A stretch of 64,000 nt of DNA from Candidatus Accumulibacter necessarius (GTDB lineage Bacteria > Pseudomonadota > Gammaproteobacteria > Burkholderiales > Rhodocyclaceae). Location of the stretch: the NCBI GenBank assembly GCA_017302435.1, contig JAFLDL010000016.1:22736-86735 (forward strand), read 5' to 3'. A program made the position numbers and the translations under genes. Below, one piece after another: positions 1 through 9,705 of this stretch (position 1 is its first letter; each line of letters begins with the position of its first letter). A model generated the notes under the pieces. It worked only from the letters and a program-made list of their open reading frames with translations. It did not search any database and was not told the origin of the DNA.

Positions 1-126
1 CAGGACCAGCAGCGTCGCGGCCGACAGGCCAATCAGACGCTGGCAGGCCAGGCGGCTGCAAGCCATCTGCAGCAGGGCGGCGGCAAACGGGATCAGCAGC
101 GGCAGGATCGGCGCGTGCGCGTTCAC
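1..126 (-). CDS. mrpD: Mrp antiporter subunit D, N-terminal fragment
   Basis: This is the first 42 codons of a membrane subunit of a multisubunit Na+/H+ antiporter; the rest lies outside the window. The reading starts with GTG at 126 and gives MNAHAPILPLLIPFAAALLQ, a hydrophobic start typical of MrpD/NuoN-like proteins. The GTG overlaps the mrpC stop codon by 4 bp (GTGA), which indicates translational coupling in an mrpA-mrpC-mrpD order. The call rests on gene order and the short N-terminus only. Confidence 0.75.
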   Translation of the reverse strand, partial: MNAHAPILPLLIPFAAALLQMACSRLACQRLIGLSAATLLVL

Positions 127-449
127 GGCTCTTCCCGGGCGTCGACGTGATCCGCTCCCGATTCCGCCAGGCCCCGCAGGGCCAGCATCGCCAGGTAGGC
201 AGTCATGCCGAAGCCGATGACTATGGCCGTCAGCACCAGCGCCTGCGGCAAGGGGTCGGTGTAGGTGGCACCGGCGCGAATCAGCGGTGGGGCGTCGAGC
301 CGCAGGCGGCCGCTGGCGAACAGAAAGAGATTGACGGCATAGGAGAGCAGCGTCAGGCCAAGCAGGACCGGGAAAGTGCGTGCGCGCAGGATGAGGAAAA
401 CGCCACAGGCGGTCAAGACTCCGACGGCGATCGCCAGCAGTGCTTCCAT
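123..449 (-). CDS. mrpC: Na+/H+ antiporter subunit MrpC (NuoK-like)
   Basis: A 108-residue protein with three predicted membrane helices (about residues 3-22, 27-46 and 68-92), the size and layout of MrpC/MnhC, the NuoK-like subunit of Mrp cation/proton antiporters. It acts in the inner membrane in pH and Na+ homeostasis. Its start shares one base with the stop of mrpA and its stop overlaps the mrpD start, so the three genes form one tightly coupled operon. The family's conserved NLFLF-type helix 2 motif and the central DPLPQALVLTAIVI segment are visible. Confidence 0.93.
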   Translation of the reverse strand: MEALLAIAVGVLTACGVFLILRARTFPVLLGLTLLSYAVNLFLFASGRLRLDAPPLIRAGATYTDPLPQALVLTAIVIGFGMTAYLAMLALRGLAESGADHVDAREEP

Positions 450-3265
450 CAGCTCGTCTCCTGTTGTCGGTGCAGGCGCAGCGAGAGTCGGCCCAGGCCC
501 GAGAGCACGGTCAGAACGACGGTCACCACGACGATGTATACGCCGAGATCGAAGATCATTGCCGAAGCCAGTTCGATCTCGCCGAGCAGTGGCAGCTGGA
601 TGTGACCGTGTGCACTGGTCAGGAAAGGGCGCCCAAAGGGCCAGCTGGCGACGCCGACTCCGGCCGCCAGCAGCAAGCCCAGCGCCAGGAATCGGGTCGG
701 CCGACCCGGCATGCGCGGCTGCGTGGAGGCGATGCCGTTCGCCAGGTATTGCATCACCAGTGCGACGCTGGTGATCAGGCCGGCGACAAAACCACCGCCT
801 GGCAGGTTGTGGCCGCGCAGCAGGATGTACACCGAGACGGTCAGCGAAAAGGGCAGCAGCGGGCGCATCAGCATCGAGAGAAAGAGCGGGTGGGCATCTG
901 TTGCCCAGCGGCGGCCATCGGTATCCGCCGGCGGGGCGTGCAGGATCAGACGGTCGAGCAGGGCATGCGCGGCCAGGGCAACCATCGCCAGCACGGTGAT
1001 TTCTCCGAGCGTATCGAAACCGCGAAAATCGACCAGGATGACATTGACGACGTTGGCGCCGCCGCCGCCGGGAATCGCCTCTTGCAGATAGAATCCCGAG
1101 ATGGTCTCGAACGGCGCGGCAAGCATCTTCAGGGTGATCAGCCCGAGGCCGCCACCGGCAAGCAACGCCAGCAGCAGGTCTCGGATCAGCCGCGGGGCGC
1201 TGCTCCTGGGAGCGCTGCCGGCCGGCAGATAGTAGAGCACCAGCAGCATCAGGATGATTGTCCCGGTTTCCACGGCGAACTGGGTCAGCGCCAGATCGGG
1301 TGCCGACAGGCGGATGAAGGTCAGCGCGACGACCAGCCCGACGACGCTGACCAGGATGACCGCGAGCAGCCGCTGCCGGTAAAGCAGCGTGGCGCCCACC
1401 GTCCCGAGCAGCAGGGTGAGCAGAGCGCCGACCGAGGCTTCGTCAATCGGCTGGCCGGCCACCCGGATGGTGGCGGCGGGCCCCGAGAAGAATGCCCAGC
1501 CGCCGAGCAGGACGATGAAGCTGAGGAGCAGCGCGTTGTAGCGCTGCAGTGAGCCGTTGTCGATCGCCGCCAGCGTCCAGCGCGCGCCAGTGTTGAGCCG
1601 ACGGTAGAAGCGCTCGAAGGCGGTGCGCGGGTGCATCGGCGGCAACTCCGCCTGCCAGGCGAAGAGGGGAGCGCGCAACGCGTAGAGGATGACGCCGCCG
1701 GCCAGGGCCAGTACGCTCATCAGCAGTGGCTGGTTGAAGCCATGCCACAGAGCAAGCGTAAATTCCGGCAGCGGCGCCTGCAGGGCGGCGCCAGCTGCGG
1801 CAGCGAGCAGCGGCCCGACCGTCCAGCCGGGAAACAGGCCAACCAGCAGGCAAAGCAGTACCAGCAGCTCGATCGGTGCGCGCATCCAGCGTGGCGGCTC
1901 GTGCGGCTGGCGTGGCAGGTCGACCGGTTCGCCATTGAAGAAGACGTCGTGCACAAAGCGCGACGAGTAGGCGACGGCGAGCATGCCGGCGATCGTGGCA
2001 AACAACGGCAGCACCCAGGTGAGCGTTTCGAACTGCGGGTAACTGACCGTCTCGGCAAAGAACATCTCCTTGCTCAGGAAGCCGTTGAGCAGTGGTACGC
2101 CAGCCATCGACCCGGCCGCGATGATCGCCAGCGTGGCGGTGATCGGCATTCGCCGGAACATGCCATTGACCCGCCGCATGTCACGCGTGCCGCATTCGTG
2201 GTCGATGACGCCAGCGGCCATGAACAGCGAGGCCTTGAAGATGGCGTGGTTGATGATGTGAAAGATACCGGCGACCACCGACAGCGGTGTGTCGAGACCA
2301 AACAGCAGCGTGATCAAGCCCAGATGGCTGATCGTGGAGTAGGCCAGCAGGCCCTTGATGTCGTTGCGGAACAGCGCGATCGCGGCGGCATAGACGAGGG
2401 TTGCCGCGCCGGTGCCACTGACCAGCCAGAACCACAGATCGCTGCCACCGAGCGCCGGGTAGAGGCGGGCGAGCAGGAAGACGCCGGCCTTGACCATCGT
2501 CGCTGAATGCAGGTAGGCAGACACTGGCGTCGGTGCGGCCATCGCGCTTGGCAGCCAGAAGTGAAAGGGAAACTGCGCCGACTTGGTGAACGCGCCAAGC
2601 AGGATCAGGATCAGCGCCGGCGCGTAGAGCGCGTGCGCGTGGATGCGCTCGCTGGCAGCCAGGATCACCGACAACTCGTAACTGCCGGCGATATGGCCGA
2701 GCAGCAGGATACCGGCGAGCAGCGCCAGGCCACCGCCGCCGGTGACCGCCAGGGCCATGCGGGCGCCGATGCGCGATTCGTACTTGTCGCTGCGGTAAGC
2801 GACGAGGAGGAACGACGAGAGGCTGGTGATTTCCCAGAAGATCAGCAGCAGGAGCAGGTTTTCGGACAGCACGATTCCCAGCATCGCCGCCATGAACAGC
2901 AGCAGAATCGAATAGAAACGCCCGAGACGATCGCTGTCCGGCAAGTACCACGCGGCATAGAGCACGACCAGCAGGCCGATGCCGCAGATCAGCAGGCAGA
3001 AAAGCAGCCCGAGGCCGTCAAGGCGCAGGCTGAGGTCAAGACCATAAGCCGGTAGCCAGGAGATGCGTGCGAGCTCGGTGTGATCGGTCAAGGCCGCCGG
3101 TGCGAGTGGCAGCAGCAGCGCCAGGCAGGTGGCCATCACGGTCGCCGCGCCGACGGCTGCCGCCGTGCGCCCGAAACGCTGCAGCAGCAGGGGCAGCAGG
3201 CAGGCGCCGAAGGCGGTGGCAGGGATCGCTGCCAGCAGCAGGCTCGGGTTGAGGGAGGGCCCCAT
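449..3265 (-). CDS. mrpA: Na+/H+ antiporter subunit A (fused MrpA/MrpB type)
   Basis: A 938-residue polytopic membrane protein, the large subunit of the Mrp antiporter. The N-terminal two thirds is a NuoL-like proton-translocating module, with the ITSLSSFLLV and HFWLPSAMAAPTPVSAYLHS helices typical of this superfamily around residues 145-260. The C-terminal part (about residues 610-930) corresponds to the DUF4040 and MnhB-type region, so the subunit is of the fused A/B kind found in many Gram-negative bacteria (PhaAB-like). It is first in the operon and followed directly by mrpC. The start at 3265 gives a plausible membrane-inserted N-terminus. Confidence 0.94.
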   Translation of the reverse strand: MGPSLNPSLLLAAIPATAFGACLLPLLLQRFGRTAAAVGAATVMATCLALLLPLAPAALTDHTELARISWLPAYGLDLSLRLDGLGLLFCLLICGIGLLVVLYAAWYLPDSDRLGRFYSILLLFMAAMLGIVLSENLLLLLIFWEITSLSSFLLVAYRSDKYESRIGARMALAVTGGGGLALLAGILLLGHIAGSYELSVILAASERIHAHALYAPALILILLGAFTKSAQFPFHFWLPSAMAAPTPVSAYLHSATMVKAGVFLLARLYPALGGSDLWFWLVSGTGAATLVYAAAIALFRNDIKGLLAYSTISHLGLITLLFGLDTPLSVVAGIFHIINHAIFKASLFMAAGVIDHECGTRDMRRVNGMFRRMPITATLAIIAAGSMAGVPLLNGFLSKEMFFAETVSYPQFETLTWVLPLFATIAGMLAVAYSSRFVHDVFFNGEPVDLPRQPHEPPRWMRAPIELLVLLCLLVGLFPGWTVGPLLAAAAGAALQAPLPEFTLALWHGFNQPLLMSVLALAGGVILYALRAPLFAWQAELPPMHPRTAFERFYRRLNTGARWTLAAIDNGSLQRYNALLLSFIVLLGGWAFFSGPAATIRVAGQPIDEASVGALLTLLLGTVGATLLYRQRLLAVILVSVVGLVVALTFIRLSAPDLALTQFAVETGTIILMLLVLYYLPAGSAPRSSAPRLIRDLLLALLAGGGLGLITLKMLAAPFETISGFYLQEAIPGGGGANVVNVILVDFRGFDTLGEITVLAMVALAAHALLDRLILHAPPADTDGRRWATDAHPLFLSMLMRPLLPFSLTVSVYILLRGHNLPGGGFVAGLITSVALVMQYLANGIASTQPRMPGRPTRFLALGLLLAAGVGVASWPFGRPFLTSAHGHIQLPLLGEIELASAMIFDLGVYIVVVTVVLTVLSGLGRLSLRLHRQQETS

Positions 3266-3434
3266 TGAGAAGAATCAGTCCGGGTCGTCGAGCAGGGGAT
3301 TATAGCCGTCCTGGTCAGCAGCAACCGGTCAGTCGGTCGCGTGTCCACGCAAACGGCAACTTCGTCATTATCCCGTAACATTGCGGGTTCAAGCTTGCCG
3401 CGTCCATCCTGTTTTCCGAAACGAGCCCAGCACC

Positions 3435-4133
3435 ATGAGTGATCATCTCAGCAAACAGTTCGATCTCGAACTCGAAAACGTTCGCACCCGCATCTTGCAG
3501 ATGGGTGGTCTGGTCGAAAGACAACTCTTGGCGGCAGTCGATGCGTTCAGTACGGGGAATCTGGAGGAAATGCAGGGGGTGATCGATACCGACCGCGAAG
3601 TGGACTCCTACGAGGTCGGCATCGACGAGGACTGCACCCTGCTGATCGCTCGCCGACAACCCACAGCGCGCGACCTGCGCCTGGTGATGGCCATCTCGCG
3701 CATCGTCACCGATCTTGAGCGCATCGGCGACAAGGCTGCCAAGATCGCCAGGATGTCGCTGAAGCTGCATCAGTCCGGTGCACAGCGTATCCCCCGCCTG
3801 TCCGATGTCTGCCATTGCGGCCGCCTTGCCACCGACATGCTGCAGGGGGCGCTCGACTCGCTGGCGCGGATGGATATCGACGGTGCCCGCAAGGTGATTG
3901 GCGCCGACAAGACGATCGATGCCGCTTTCAATGCGATTCTGCGGCAGCTGATCACTTACATGATGGAAGACCCGCGTACGATCAGCGAGGCGCTCGACAT
4001 CATCTGGATTGCCAAGGCCATCGAACGGGTTGGCGATCATGCAACCAACATCGCCGAGAATGTGATCTACATCGTCAGCGGCATCGACATCCGGCATACC
4101 GCGGTTGCTGCCCAGAAAGCGGACGACGCATGA
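3435..4133 (+). CDS. phoU: Phosphate signalling protein PhoU
   Basis: A 232-residue cytoplasmic all-helical protein that links the Pst phosphate transporter with the PhoR kinase and restrains Pho regulon activation. Two PhoU repeats are visible, with the signature segments RDLRLVMAISRIVTDLERIGD in the first and IAKAIERVGDHATNIAENV in the second. The chosen ATG at 3435 (MSDHLSKQFD) matches the family start; an upstream in-frame extension to 3381 looks unlikely. The stop overlaps the phoB start in ATGA form. No pst genes are in the window. Confidence 0.96.
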   Translation: MSDHLSKQFDLELENVRTRILQMGGLVERQLLAAVDAFSTGNLEEMQGVIDTDREVDSYEVGIDEDCTLLIARRQPTARDLRLVMAISRIVTDLERIGDKAAKIARMSLKLHQSGAQRIPRLSDVCHCGRLATDMLQGALDSLARMDIDGARKVIGADKTIDAAFNAILRQLITYMMEDPRTISEALDIIWIAKAIERVGDHATNIAENVIYIVSGIDIRHTAVAAQKADDA

Positions 4134-4855
4134 TCCGAACGGCATCCAGCCTGCCGGTGGTCCTCGTCGTCGAGGACGACAAGGGCATTCAGGAGTTGCT
4201 GCGCTTTACGCTGGTCTGCGGGGGTTACCAGGCGCTCTGTGCGGACACTGCGGAAGAGGCCGAGTGCCAGCTGCGCGAAACCTTGCCGGACATCGCGTTG
4301 ATCGACTGGATGCTGCCGGGCAAGTCCGGCCTGGTGCTGACGCGCAAGCTGCGGAGTGAGCGACGAACACGCCACCTGCCGATCATCATCCTGACTGCGC
4401 GGGGTGAGGAGGCCGACCGCGTTGCCGGGCTCGAAGGCGGCGCCGACGACTATATCGTCAAGCCCTTCAGCCCCAAGGAGATGATTGCGCGGTTGCAGGC
4501 GGTGCTGCGCCGCTGTACTCCCGAGTTCGTCAAGGGTACGCTCAGCGTCGGCCCGGTCGAGCTTGACACGGTCAGTTACGAGGCGCGTGTCGGTGGTCGG
4601 CGAATCACCCTGACGCCGACCGAGTTTCGTCTCCTGCGTTTTCTGATGGCCAACCCGGGACGCGTCTATTCGCGTCAGCAACTGCTCGACAATGTCTGGG
4701 GTGACCATGTCTATATCGAGGACCGCACCGTCGATATCCATATCCGGCGCCTGCGAGTTGCCCTCGGACCCGCTGCCGAATATCTGGTCGAGACGGTTCG
4801 TGGTGCCGGTTACAAGCTGAGCTCTCCGCCCGAGCTGAACCAGACCGGGCCATGA
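4130..4855 (+). CDS. phoB: Phosphate regulon response regulator PhoB
   Basis: A 241-residue OmpR/PhoB-family response regulator. The receiver domain (about residues 8-128) has the acidic pair ED near residue 16, the phosphoacceptor Asp59 in IDWMLPG, the LTARG Thr and the VKPF Lys. The C-terminal winged helix (about residues 140-233) contains LTPTEFRLLRFL and RTVDIHIRRLR. It activates phosphate-starvation genes when phosphorylated by PhoR. It overlaps phoU upstream and phoR downstream by 4 bp each, so the three proteins are probably made from one transcript. Confidence 0.96.
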   Translation: MIRTASSLPVVLVVEDDKGIQELLRFTLVCGGYQALCADTAEEAECQLRETLPDIALIDWMLPGKSGLVLTRKLRSERRTRHLPIIILTARGEEADRVAGLEGGADDYIVKPFSPKEMIARLQAVLRRCTPEFVKGTLSVGPVELDTVSYEARVGGRRITLTPTEFRLLRFLMANPGRVYSRQQLLDNVWGDHVYIEDRTVDIHIRRLRVALGPAAEYLVETVRGAGYKLSSPPELNQTGP

Positions 4856-6162
4856 CCTCGGTGCGGCGGTGGTTTGCGCGCATCGTGCTGACCGGCGTCC
4901 TGCCGATTGTCTGCCTTGGCCTGTTCGCCTGGATCATGCATGGCCCGGCTTGGGGCTGGGCAGCAGTGGCACTGGGCTTCATGCTCCTGATCATCGCACA
5001 GAGCCGACGCCTCGCGGTGTTGGCGGCATGGATCGACTATCCGGACCACTCCGAATTCCCCGACTCCGGGGGTGTCTGGGGTGAGGTGTTCCTCAAGCTG
5101 TCGCGCAAGCTGCGCCTTGACGCCCGGACGATCGACGAGGTCGAGGCCCGACTGAGGTCATTTGCCGATGCCATGGACGCCGTTCCCGACGGCCTGGTGA
5201 TCTTTGACGCCAGCCATCAGATTCAGTGGAGCAATCGCGCCGCGGGTGAGCACCTGGGGGTTCGCCTGCCGCGCGATGACGGGGCGATCATCGAGCAGCT
5301 GGTGCGCACGCCGGGCTTTGCCGATTACCTGCGCAGCCCCGATGGGGGCGCGCCGTTCATCCTCCAGTCGCCGGCCGCACGCACCCGCGTCTATGCCATC
5401 CGGGTCGTCCCGCTGGGGGAGCGCAACACCCTGCTGGTCAGCCTCGACGTGACCGATGCTCGGCGAGTGGAGGCGATGCGCAGCACCTTCGTCGCCAACG
5501 TGTCGCACGAACTGCGCACGCCATTGACCGTGGTCAGCGGCTTCCTCGAACACTTTACCGATGACGACGAGATGAGTGGCGAGCAACGGCAGCATTTCGC
5601 TCGCCTGATGAGCGACCAGACGAAACGGATGCTGAGCCTGGTTGACGACCTGTTGACCCTGTCGCGACTTGAAGCTGCGGACGCGCCGGCGAGCGAAGAA
5701 GAGGTCGACATGGAAGAACTGCTGGCGCAGCTGTTGTCCGAAGCGCAAAGCCTCAGCGCCGGCCGCCATCGCCTCGCCGTCGGCTGCAAGGGTCCGGCCT
5801 TGCGTGGCAACCGCAAGGAGCTGCACAGCGCGTTCAGCAATCTGGTGTCGAACGCCATTCGCTACACGCCGGCCGGCGGTGAGATCCGCATCCGGTGGAA
5901 GCTGCGCGATGGTGCCGGCGTCTTTTCGGTACGTGATTCAGGCGTCGGCATAGCCGCGGAACATCTGCCCAGGCTGACCGAGCGCTTCTACCGGGTCGAT
6001 CGCGGCCGCTCACGCGAGACCGGCGGCACGGGCCTTGGTCTGGCGATCGTCAAGCACATCCTGCTGCGTCACCAGGCGACTCTGGTCATCGATTCGCAGC
6101 CAGGTGAGGGCAGCACCTTCCGCGCCGAGTTTCCGGGCTGGCGCTTGAAGCGGGCGATCTGA
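4852..6162 (+). CDS. phoR: Phosphate regulon sensor histidine kinase PhoR
   Basis: A 436-residue inner-membrane sensor kinase. Two closely spaced hydrophobic helices occupy about residues 8-27 and 33-50 with almost no periplasmic loop, as in PhoR. A PAS-like region follows (about 100-200), then the HisKA site VSHELRTPL with the phosphorylated His, and an HATPase domain with the N box NLVSNAIRYTP, G1 box DSGVGI and G2 box GTGLGLAIVK. It phosphorylates or dephosphorylates PhoB according to phosphate supply. It ends the three-gene phoUBR unit. Confidence 0.95.
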   Translation: MTSVRRWFARIVLTGVLPIVCLGLFAWIMHGPAWGWAAVALGFMLLIIAQSRRLAVLAAWIDYPDHSEFPDSGGVWGEVFLKLSRKLRLDARTIDEVEARLRSFADAMDAVPDGLVIFDASHQIQWSNRAAGEHLGVRLPRDDGAIIEQLVRTPGFADYLRSPDGGAPFILQSPAARTRVYAIRVVPLGERNTLLVSLDVTDARRVEAMRSTFVANVSHELRTPLTVVSGFLEHFTDDDEMSGEQRQHFARLMSDQTKRMLSLVDDLLTLSRLEAADAPASEEEVDMEELLAQLLSEAQSLSAGRHRLAVGCKGPALRGNRKELHSAFSNLVSNAIRYTPAGGEIRIRWKLRDGAGVFSVRDSGVGIAAEHLPRLTERFYRVDRGRSRETGGTGLGLAIVKHILLRHQATLVIDSQPGEGSTFRAEFPGWRLKRAI

Positions 6163-6382
6163 AGGCTTCCGGAGGCGCTGCGAGTGGCGTCGCTGGCGCT
6201 TTTCACCGTGCCAGCACGGGGCCCAAGGGTGCCGCTCGCTGTGTGGGCGTTGACCGAGGTTCTGTACTGCGGTATACGGCGGGGTGTGTGCAGCTTGACG
6301 GCAGTCGACCAATCAAGCCCTGCCCAGTGTCGGTGGGCCCCAGGCCGGCTCCCGATCAATTCAGAAACCTTGAGGAGCGGTG

Positions 6383-8023
6383 ATGGAACGGGAAGCGATG
6401 GAGTATGACGTAGTGATTGTCGGTGGGGGGCCGGCGGGTTTGAGCGCGGCCATTCGCCTGAAACAGTTGAATCCCGACCTGGCGGTCATGGTACTGGAGA
6501 AGGGCTCGGAAGTCGGCGCTCACATCCTCTCTGGTGCGCTGTTCGAGACGCGCGCGCTGGACGAGCTGCTGCCCGACTGGCAGGCGCGGGGAGCGCCACT
6601 GAAGACCCCGGTCAGCGAGGACCAAGTTTATCTCTATCGCAGCGAGACCTCGGCGGTCAAGTTGCCCAATTTCGCCGTTCCCGCGCCGATGCACAATGCG
6701 GGCAATTACATCATCAGCCTGGGCAGCCTTTGCCGCTGGCTCGCCGAGCAGGCCGAAGCCGTCGGTGTCGAAATCTTCCCGGGCTTTGCCGCGGCCGAAA
6801 TCCTCTACCACGACGACGGTTCGGTCAAAGGCGTCGCGACCGGCGACATGGGCCGTGACAAGCACGGCGAGCCGAAGGACAGTTTCCAGCCGGGTCTGGA
6901 GTTGCACGCCAAGTACACGCTGTTTGCCGAAGGCTCGCGTGGCCAGCTCGGCAAGGAACTGATCGCGCGCTACGATCTGGCCGCGGGCGCGACTGCCCAG
7001 CACTATGGTCTCGGGATCAAGGAACTCTGGCAGATCGATCCGGCGAAGCACCGGCCGGGCCTGGTGGTCCACGGGGCGGGTTGGCCACTCAGCGAGCATG
7101 GCGCAACCGGGGGTTCTTTTCTCTATCATCTCGAGGACTGCCAGGTGGCGGTTGGTCTGATCGCTGATCTCAATTATGCCAATCCCTACCTTTCGCCCTT
7201 CGAAGAGTTTCAGCGCTTCAAGTTGCAGACCGGGATCAGGCAGTATCTCGAAGGTGGCAAGCGCCTGAGCTATGGCGCGCGGGCGATCACCAAGGGCGGG
7301 CTCAACAGTCTGCCCAAGCAGACTTTCCCTGGCGGGCTGCTGCTCGGCTGCGACGCCGGGACGCTCAATTTCGCCAAGATCAAGGGCGCCCACACTGCGA
7401 TGAAGTCCGGTACCCTGGCGGCGGAGACGGTCGGTGCCGCGCTGCATGCAGGCGACGCGGGACGAGGCGATCTGGTGGCTTATGCGGACGCCTTCAAGGG
7501 CTCCTGGCTCTACGCCGAACTCTATCGGGCACGCAATTTCGGGCCGGCACTGCACAAGTTCGGCACCTTCCTGGGTGGCGCATTCAACTGGCTGCAGCAG
7601 AACCTGTTCGGCGGGCGCATGTTCTTCACGCTCAAGGACAAGACCAGCGACCATCAGCAACTAGCGCCCGCGGCCAGCTGTCAGCCGATTGCCTACGCCA
7701 GGCCCGACGGCCAGCTGACCTTCGATCGTCTGTCATCGGTCTTCGTATCGAATACCGCACACGAGGAAGAACAGCCCGTCCATCTGCAGTTGCTCGACAG
7801 CACAAAGGCGATCGCGATCAACTTCCGGGAATACGCCTCTCCCGAGCAGCGCTACTGCCCGGCCGGCGTGTATGAGATCGTCGAGGAGTCCACAGGCCCG
7901 CGCCTGCAGATCAACGCCTCGAACTGCCTGCATTGCAAGACCTGCGACATCAAGGATCCGACGCAGAACATCCGCTGGGTCGCGCCCGAGGGTGGCGGTG
8001 GACCCAACTACCCCAATATGTGA
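6383..8023 (+). CDS. Electron transfer flavoprotein-ubiquinone oxidoreductase
   Basis: A 546-residue membrane-associated flavo-iron-sulfur enzyme that passes electrons from reduced ETF (fatty acid and amino acid oxidation) to ubiquinone. The FAD-binding GGGPAGLSAAIRL motif is at the N-terminus. The C-terminus has the single 4Fe-4S site, CLHCKTCDIKDP with an upstream Cys, and the family's closing NYPNM. The ATG at 6383 has GAGGAG about 8 bp upstream; an overlapping GTG at 6380 is less likely. It stands alone, convergent with queG. Confidence 0.96.
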   Translation: MEREAMEYDVVIVGGGPAGLSAAIRLKQLNPDLAVMVLEKGSEVGAHILSGALFETRALDELLPDWQARGAPLKTPVSEDQVYLYRSETSAVKLPNFAVPAPMHNAGNYIISLGSLCRWLAEQAEAVGVEIFPGFAAAEILYHDDGSVKGVATGDMGRDKHGEPKDSFQPGLELHAKYTLFAEGSRGQLGKELIARYDLAAGATAQHYGLGIKELWQIDPAKHRPGLVVHGAGWPLSEHGATGGSFLYHLEDCQVAVGLIADLNYANPYLSPFEEFQRFKLQTGIRQYLEGGKRLSYGARAITKGGLNSLPKQTFPGGLLLGCDAGTLNFAKIKGAHTAMKSGTLAAETVGAALHAGDAGRGDLVAYADAFKGSWLYAELYRARNFGPALHKFGTFLGGAFNWLQQNLFGGRMFFTLKDKTSDHQQLAPAASCQPIAYARPDGQLTFDRLSSVFVSNTAHEEEQPVHLQLLDSTKAIAINFREYASPEQRYCPAGVYEIVEESTGPRLQINASNCLHCKTCDIKDPTQNIRWVAPEGGGGPNYPNM

Positions 8024-8085
8024 GCGACGTCATCCGCCTGGTAGTGCCTGCCGCGCAGCCCGGCGGCAGAGCGGACCGCACCCGA

Positions 8086-9237
8086 TCAGTCATCAGCACG
8101 ATCTCGCCGCCTGGTGCTTTCCGCATGTTGCGCCAGCGCCCAGCCGACATGCTCGCGCAGCAGCGCCGATGGGTCATCCTGGCGCCCCACCAGTGCAGCG
8201 AGAACTGCTGGCGACGTTGGGGCGTTGCCGAGGGCGACGGCGATATTCCGCAGCCAGCGGCGATGCCCGATCCGGCGAATCGCGCTGCCTGCCAGGTGGG
8301 CGTTGAATTGTTCTTCGTCCCAGGCAAAGAGCGCTGTCAGGGGAGCGGCGTCGAGGCCGTTGCGAACGGCGAAGTCGGGGTCGCCGATGTGGGCGAAACG
8401 GTTCCACGGACAGCACAACTGGCAATCATCGCAGCCGTAAATGCGGTTGCCGATAAGGGGCCGGAGCGCTACCGGGATGGCACCCTGCAATTCGATCGTG
8501 AGGTAAGAGATGCACAGGCGGGCGTCCACTTCGTAGGGAGCGACGATCGCTGCGGTCGGGCAGGCGTCGAGGCAGCGACGGCAGTCACCGCAGTGATCGC
8601 CGACTGGCACGTCGGGAGGGAGTGGCAGGGTGGTATAGATCTCGCCGAGGAAATGCCACGAACCGTCGCGCGTCAGCGACAGGGTATGCTTGCCCCGCCA
8701 GGTGATGCCCGAGCGGGCTGCGAACTCGGTTTCCATCACCGGTGCCGAATCGGAGAAAACACGGCAGGCAAAGGGCTCGGCTGACGCCAGTGCCGCAGCT
8801 TCGTGACGCAGGCGGTCGACCAGTTTCTGCAGGCGGCTACGGATCGTCCTGTGATAGTCGCGGCCGAGCGCATAGCGGGAGATGTACGCGAGTGCGCTGT
8901 CGGCGAGCACCTTCTGTGCATCGACGGCGTCAGGCCAGTAGGGCAGGCGGACCGAAATCACCGAGCGCGCGCCGGGCAGCAGGCCTTGCGGCGTGGCCCG
9001 CAGCACAGCGTGTTTGGCCATATAATGCATTTCGCCGTGCCGGCCGAGTTCCAGCCAGCGCGTGAGCCACGGTACGGCCGCTGACACATCGACGCTGGCG
9101 ATGCCGGTCGACGCAAAGCCAAGTTCCTGTCCCCAGTCCCTGATCCTGCGCACCATTCCGGCATAGTCGGGCTGGCCGCTCGCCGGGCCTTCTCCGCCGG
9201 CTGTTTGGGAGTCCCCTTCGTGCATAGTTCCGATCAT
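8086..9237 (-). CDS. queG: Epoxyqueuosine reductase
   Basis: A 383-residue cobalamin- and iron-sulfur-dependent enzyme that reduces epoxyqueuosine to queuosine in tRNA, the last step of the pathway. Two 4Fe-4S sites are visible: CGDCRRCLDACPT and CDDCQLCCPWN. The C-terminal part has a HEAT-like segment (RRIGHRRWLRNIAVALGN). The start could be ATG 9237 or ATG 9225; neither has a strong ribosome binding site. The 5' end overlaps tsaE on the other strand, so the two genes are divergent with interleaved starts. Confidence 0.93.
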   Translation of the reverse strand: MIGTMHEGDSQTAGGEGPASGQPDYAGMVRRIRDWGQELGFASTGIASVDVSAAVPWLTRWLELGRHGEMHYMAKHAVLRATPQGLLPGARSVISVRLPYWPDAVDAQKVLADSALAYISRYALGRDYHRTIRSRLQKLVDRLRHEAAALASAEPFACRVFSDSAPVMETEFAARSGITWRGKHTLSLTRDGSWHFLGEIYTTLPLPPDVPVGDHCGDCRRCLDACPTAAIVAPYEVDARLCISYLTIELQGAIPVALRPLIGNRIYGCDDCQLCCPWNRFAHIGDPDFAVRNGLDAAPLTALFAWDEEQFNAHLAGSAIRRIGHRRWLRNIAVALGNAPTSPAVLAALVGRQDDPSALLREHVGWALAQHAESTRRRDRADD

Positions 9238-9705
9238 AACCAGTCCACGCTGACCCTGCACCTGCCAGATGAAGATGCGACCGCCAGTCTGGGGCAGCAA
9301 CTGGCGCCATTGCTTGCTCCCGGCATGGTGGTCTGGCTCGACGGCGACCTTGGTGCCGGCAAGACCACCCTCGTGCGCGCACTGTTGCGCGCACGGGGTC
9401 ACGGCGGGCCGGTCAAAAGCCCTACCTATACATTGGTTGAAATTTATGTGATTTCGAGGATATACTGGTATCACTTTGATTTCTATCGTTTCAACTTTCC
9501 AGAAGAGTTTTTGGATGCAGGGTTTGGCGAGTATTTCCGTGACGATGCCGTTTGCTTGGTCGAATGGCCTGAAAAGGCCGAGGGTTGCCTGCCGTCGGCT
9601 GACCTCATGGTTCGCTTCCGCTTTGCCGAAAACGGCCGTGCGGTGGACGTCGTTGCGTGCAGTGAGGAGGGACAAGAATGTCTGAAAGCGCTCAGGAGCG
9701 GCTGA
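9220..9705 (+). CDS. tsaE: tRNA threonylcarbamoyladenosine biosynthesis ATPase TsaE
   Basis: A roughly 161-residue P-loop ATPase that works with TsaB and TsaD to make the t6A modification of ANN-decoding tRNAs. The Walker A motif GDLGAGKTTL, the SPTYTLVE segment, the HFDFYR motif and the VEWPEKAEG motif are all family hallmarks. The GTG at 9220 is preferred because it gives a normal-length N-terminus; a TTG at 9205 is also open. The 3' end overlaps the amidase gene by 28 bp. The stretch 9430-9530 is noticeably more AT-rich than its surroundings. Confidence 0.93.
   Translation: MHSSDHNQSTLTLHLPDEDATASLGQQLAPLLAPGMVVWLDGDLGAGKTTLVRALLRARGHGGPVKSPTYTLVEIYVISRIYWYHFDFYRFNFPEEFLDAGFGEYFRDDAVCLVEWPEKAEGCLPSADLMVRFRFAENGRAVDVVACSEEGQECLKALRSG

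Noticed and set aside
3361-3385. Possible Pho box upstream of phoU (TCGTCAT...CGTAACA)
   Set aside because: Only weak resemblance to two CTGTCAT-type repeats; spacing and bases differ too much to call.
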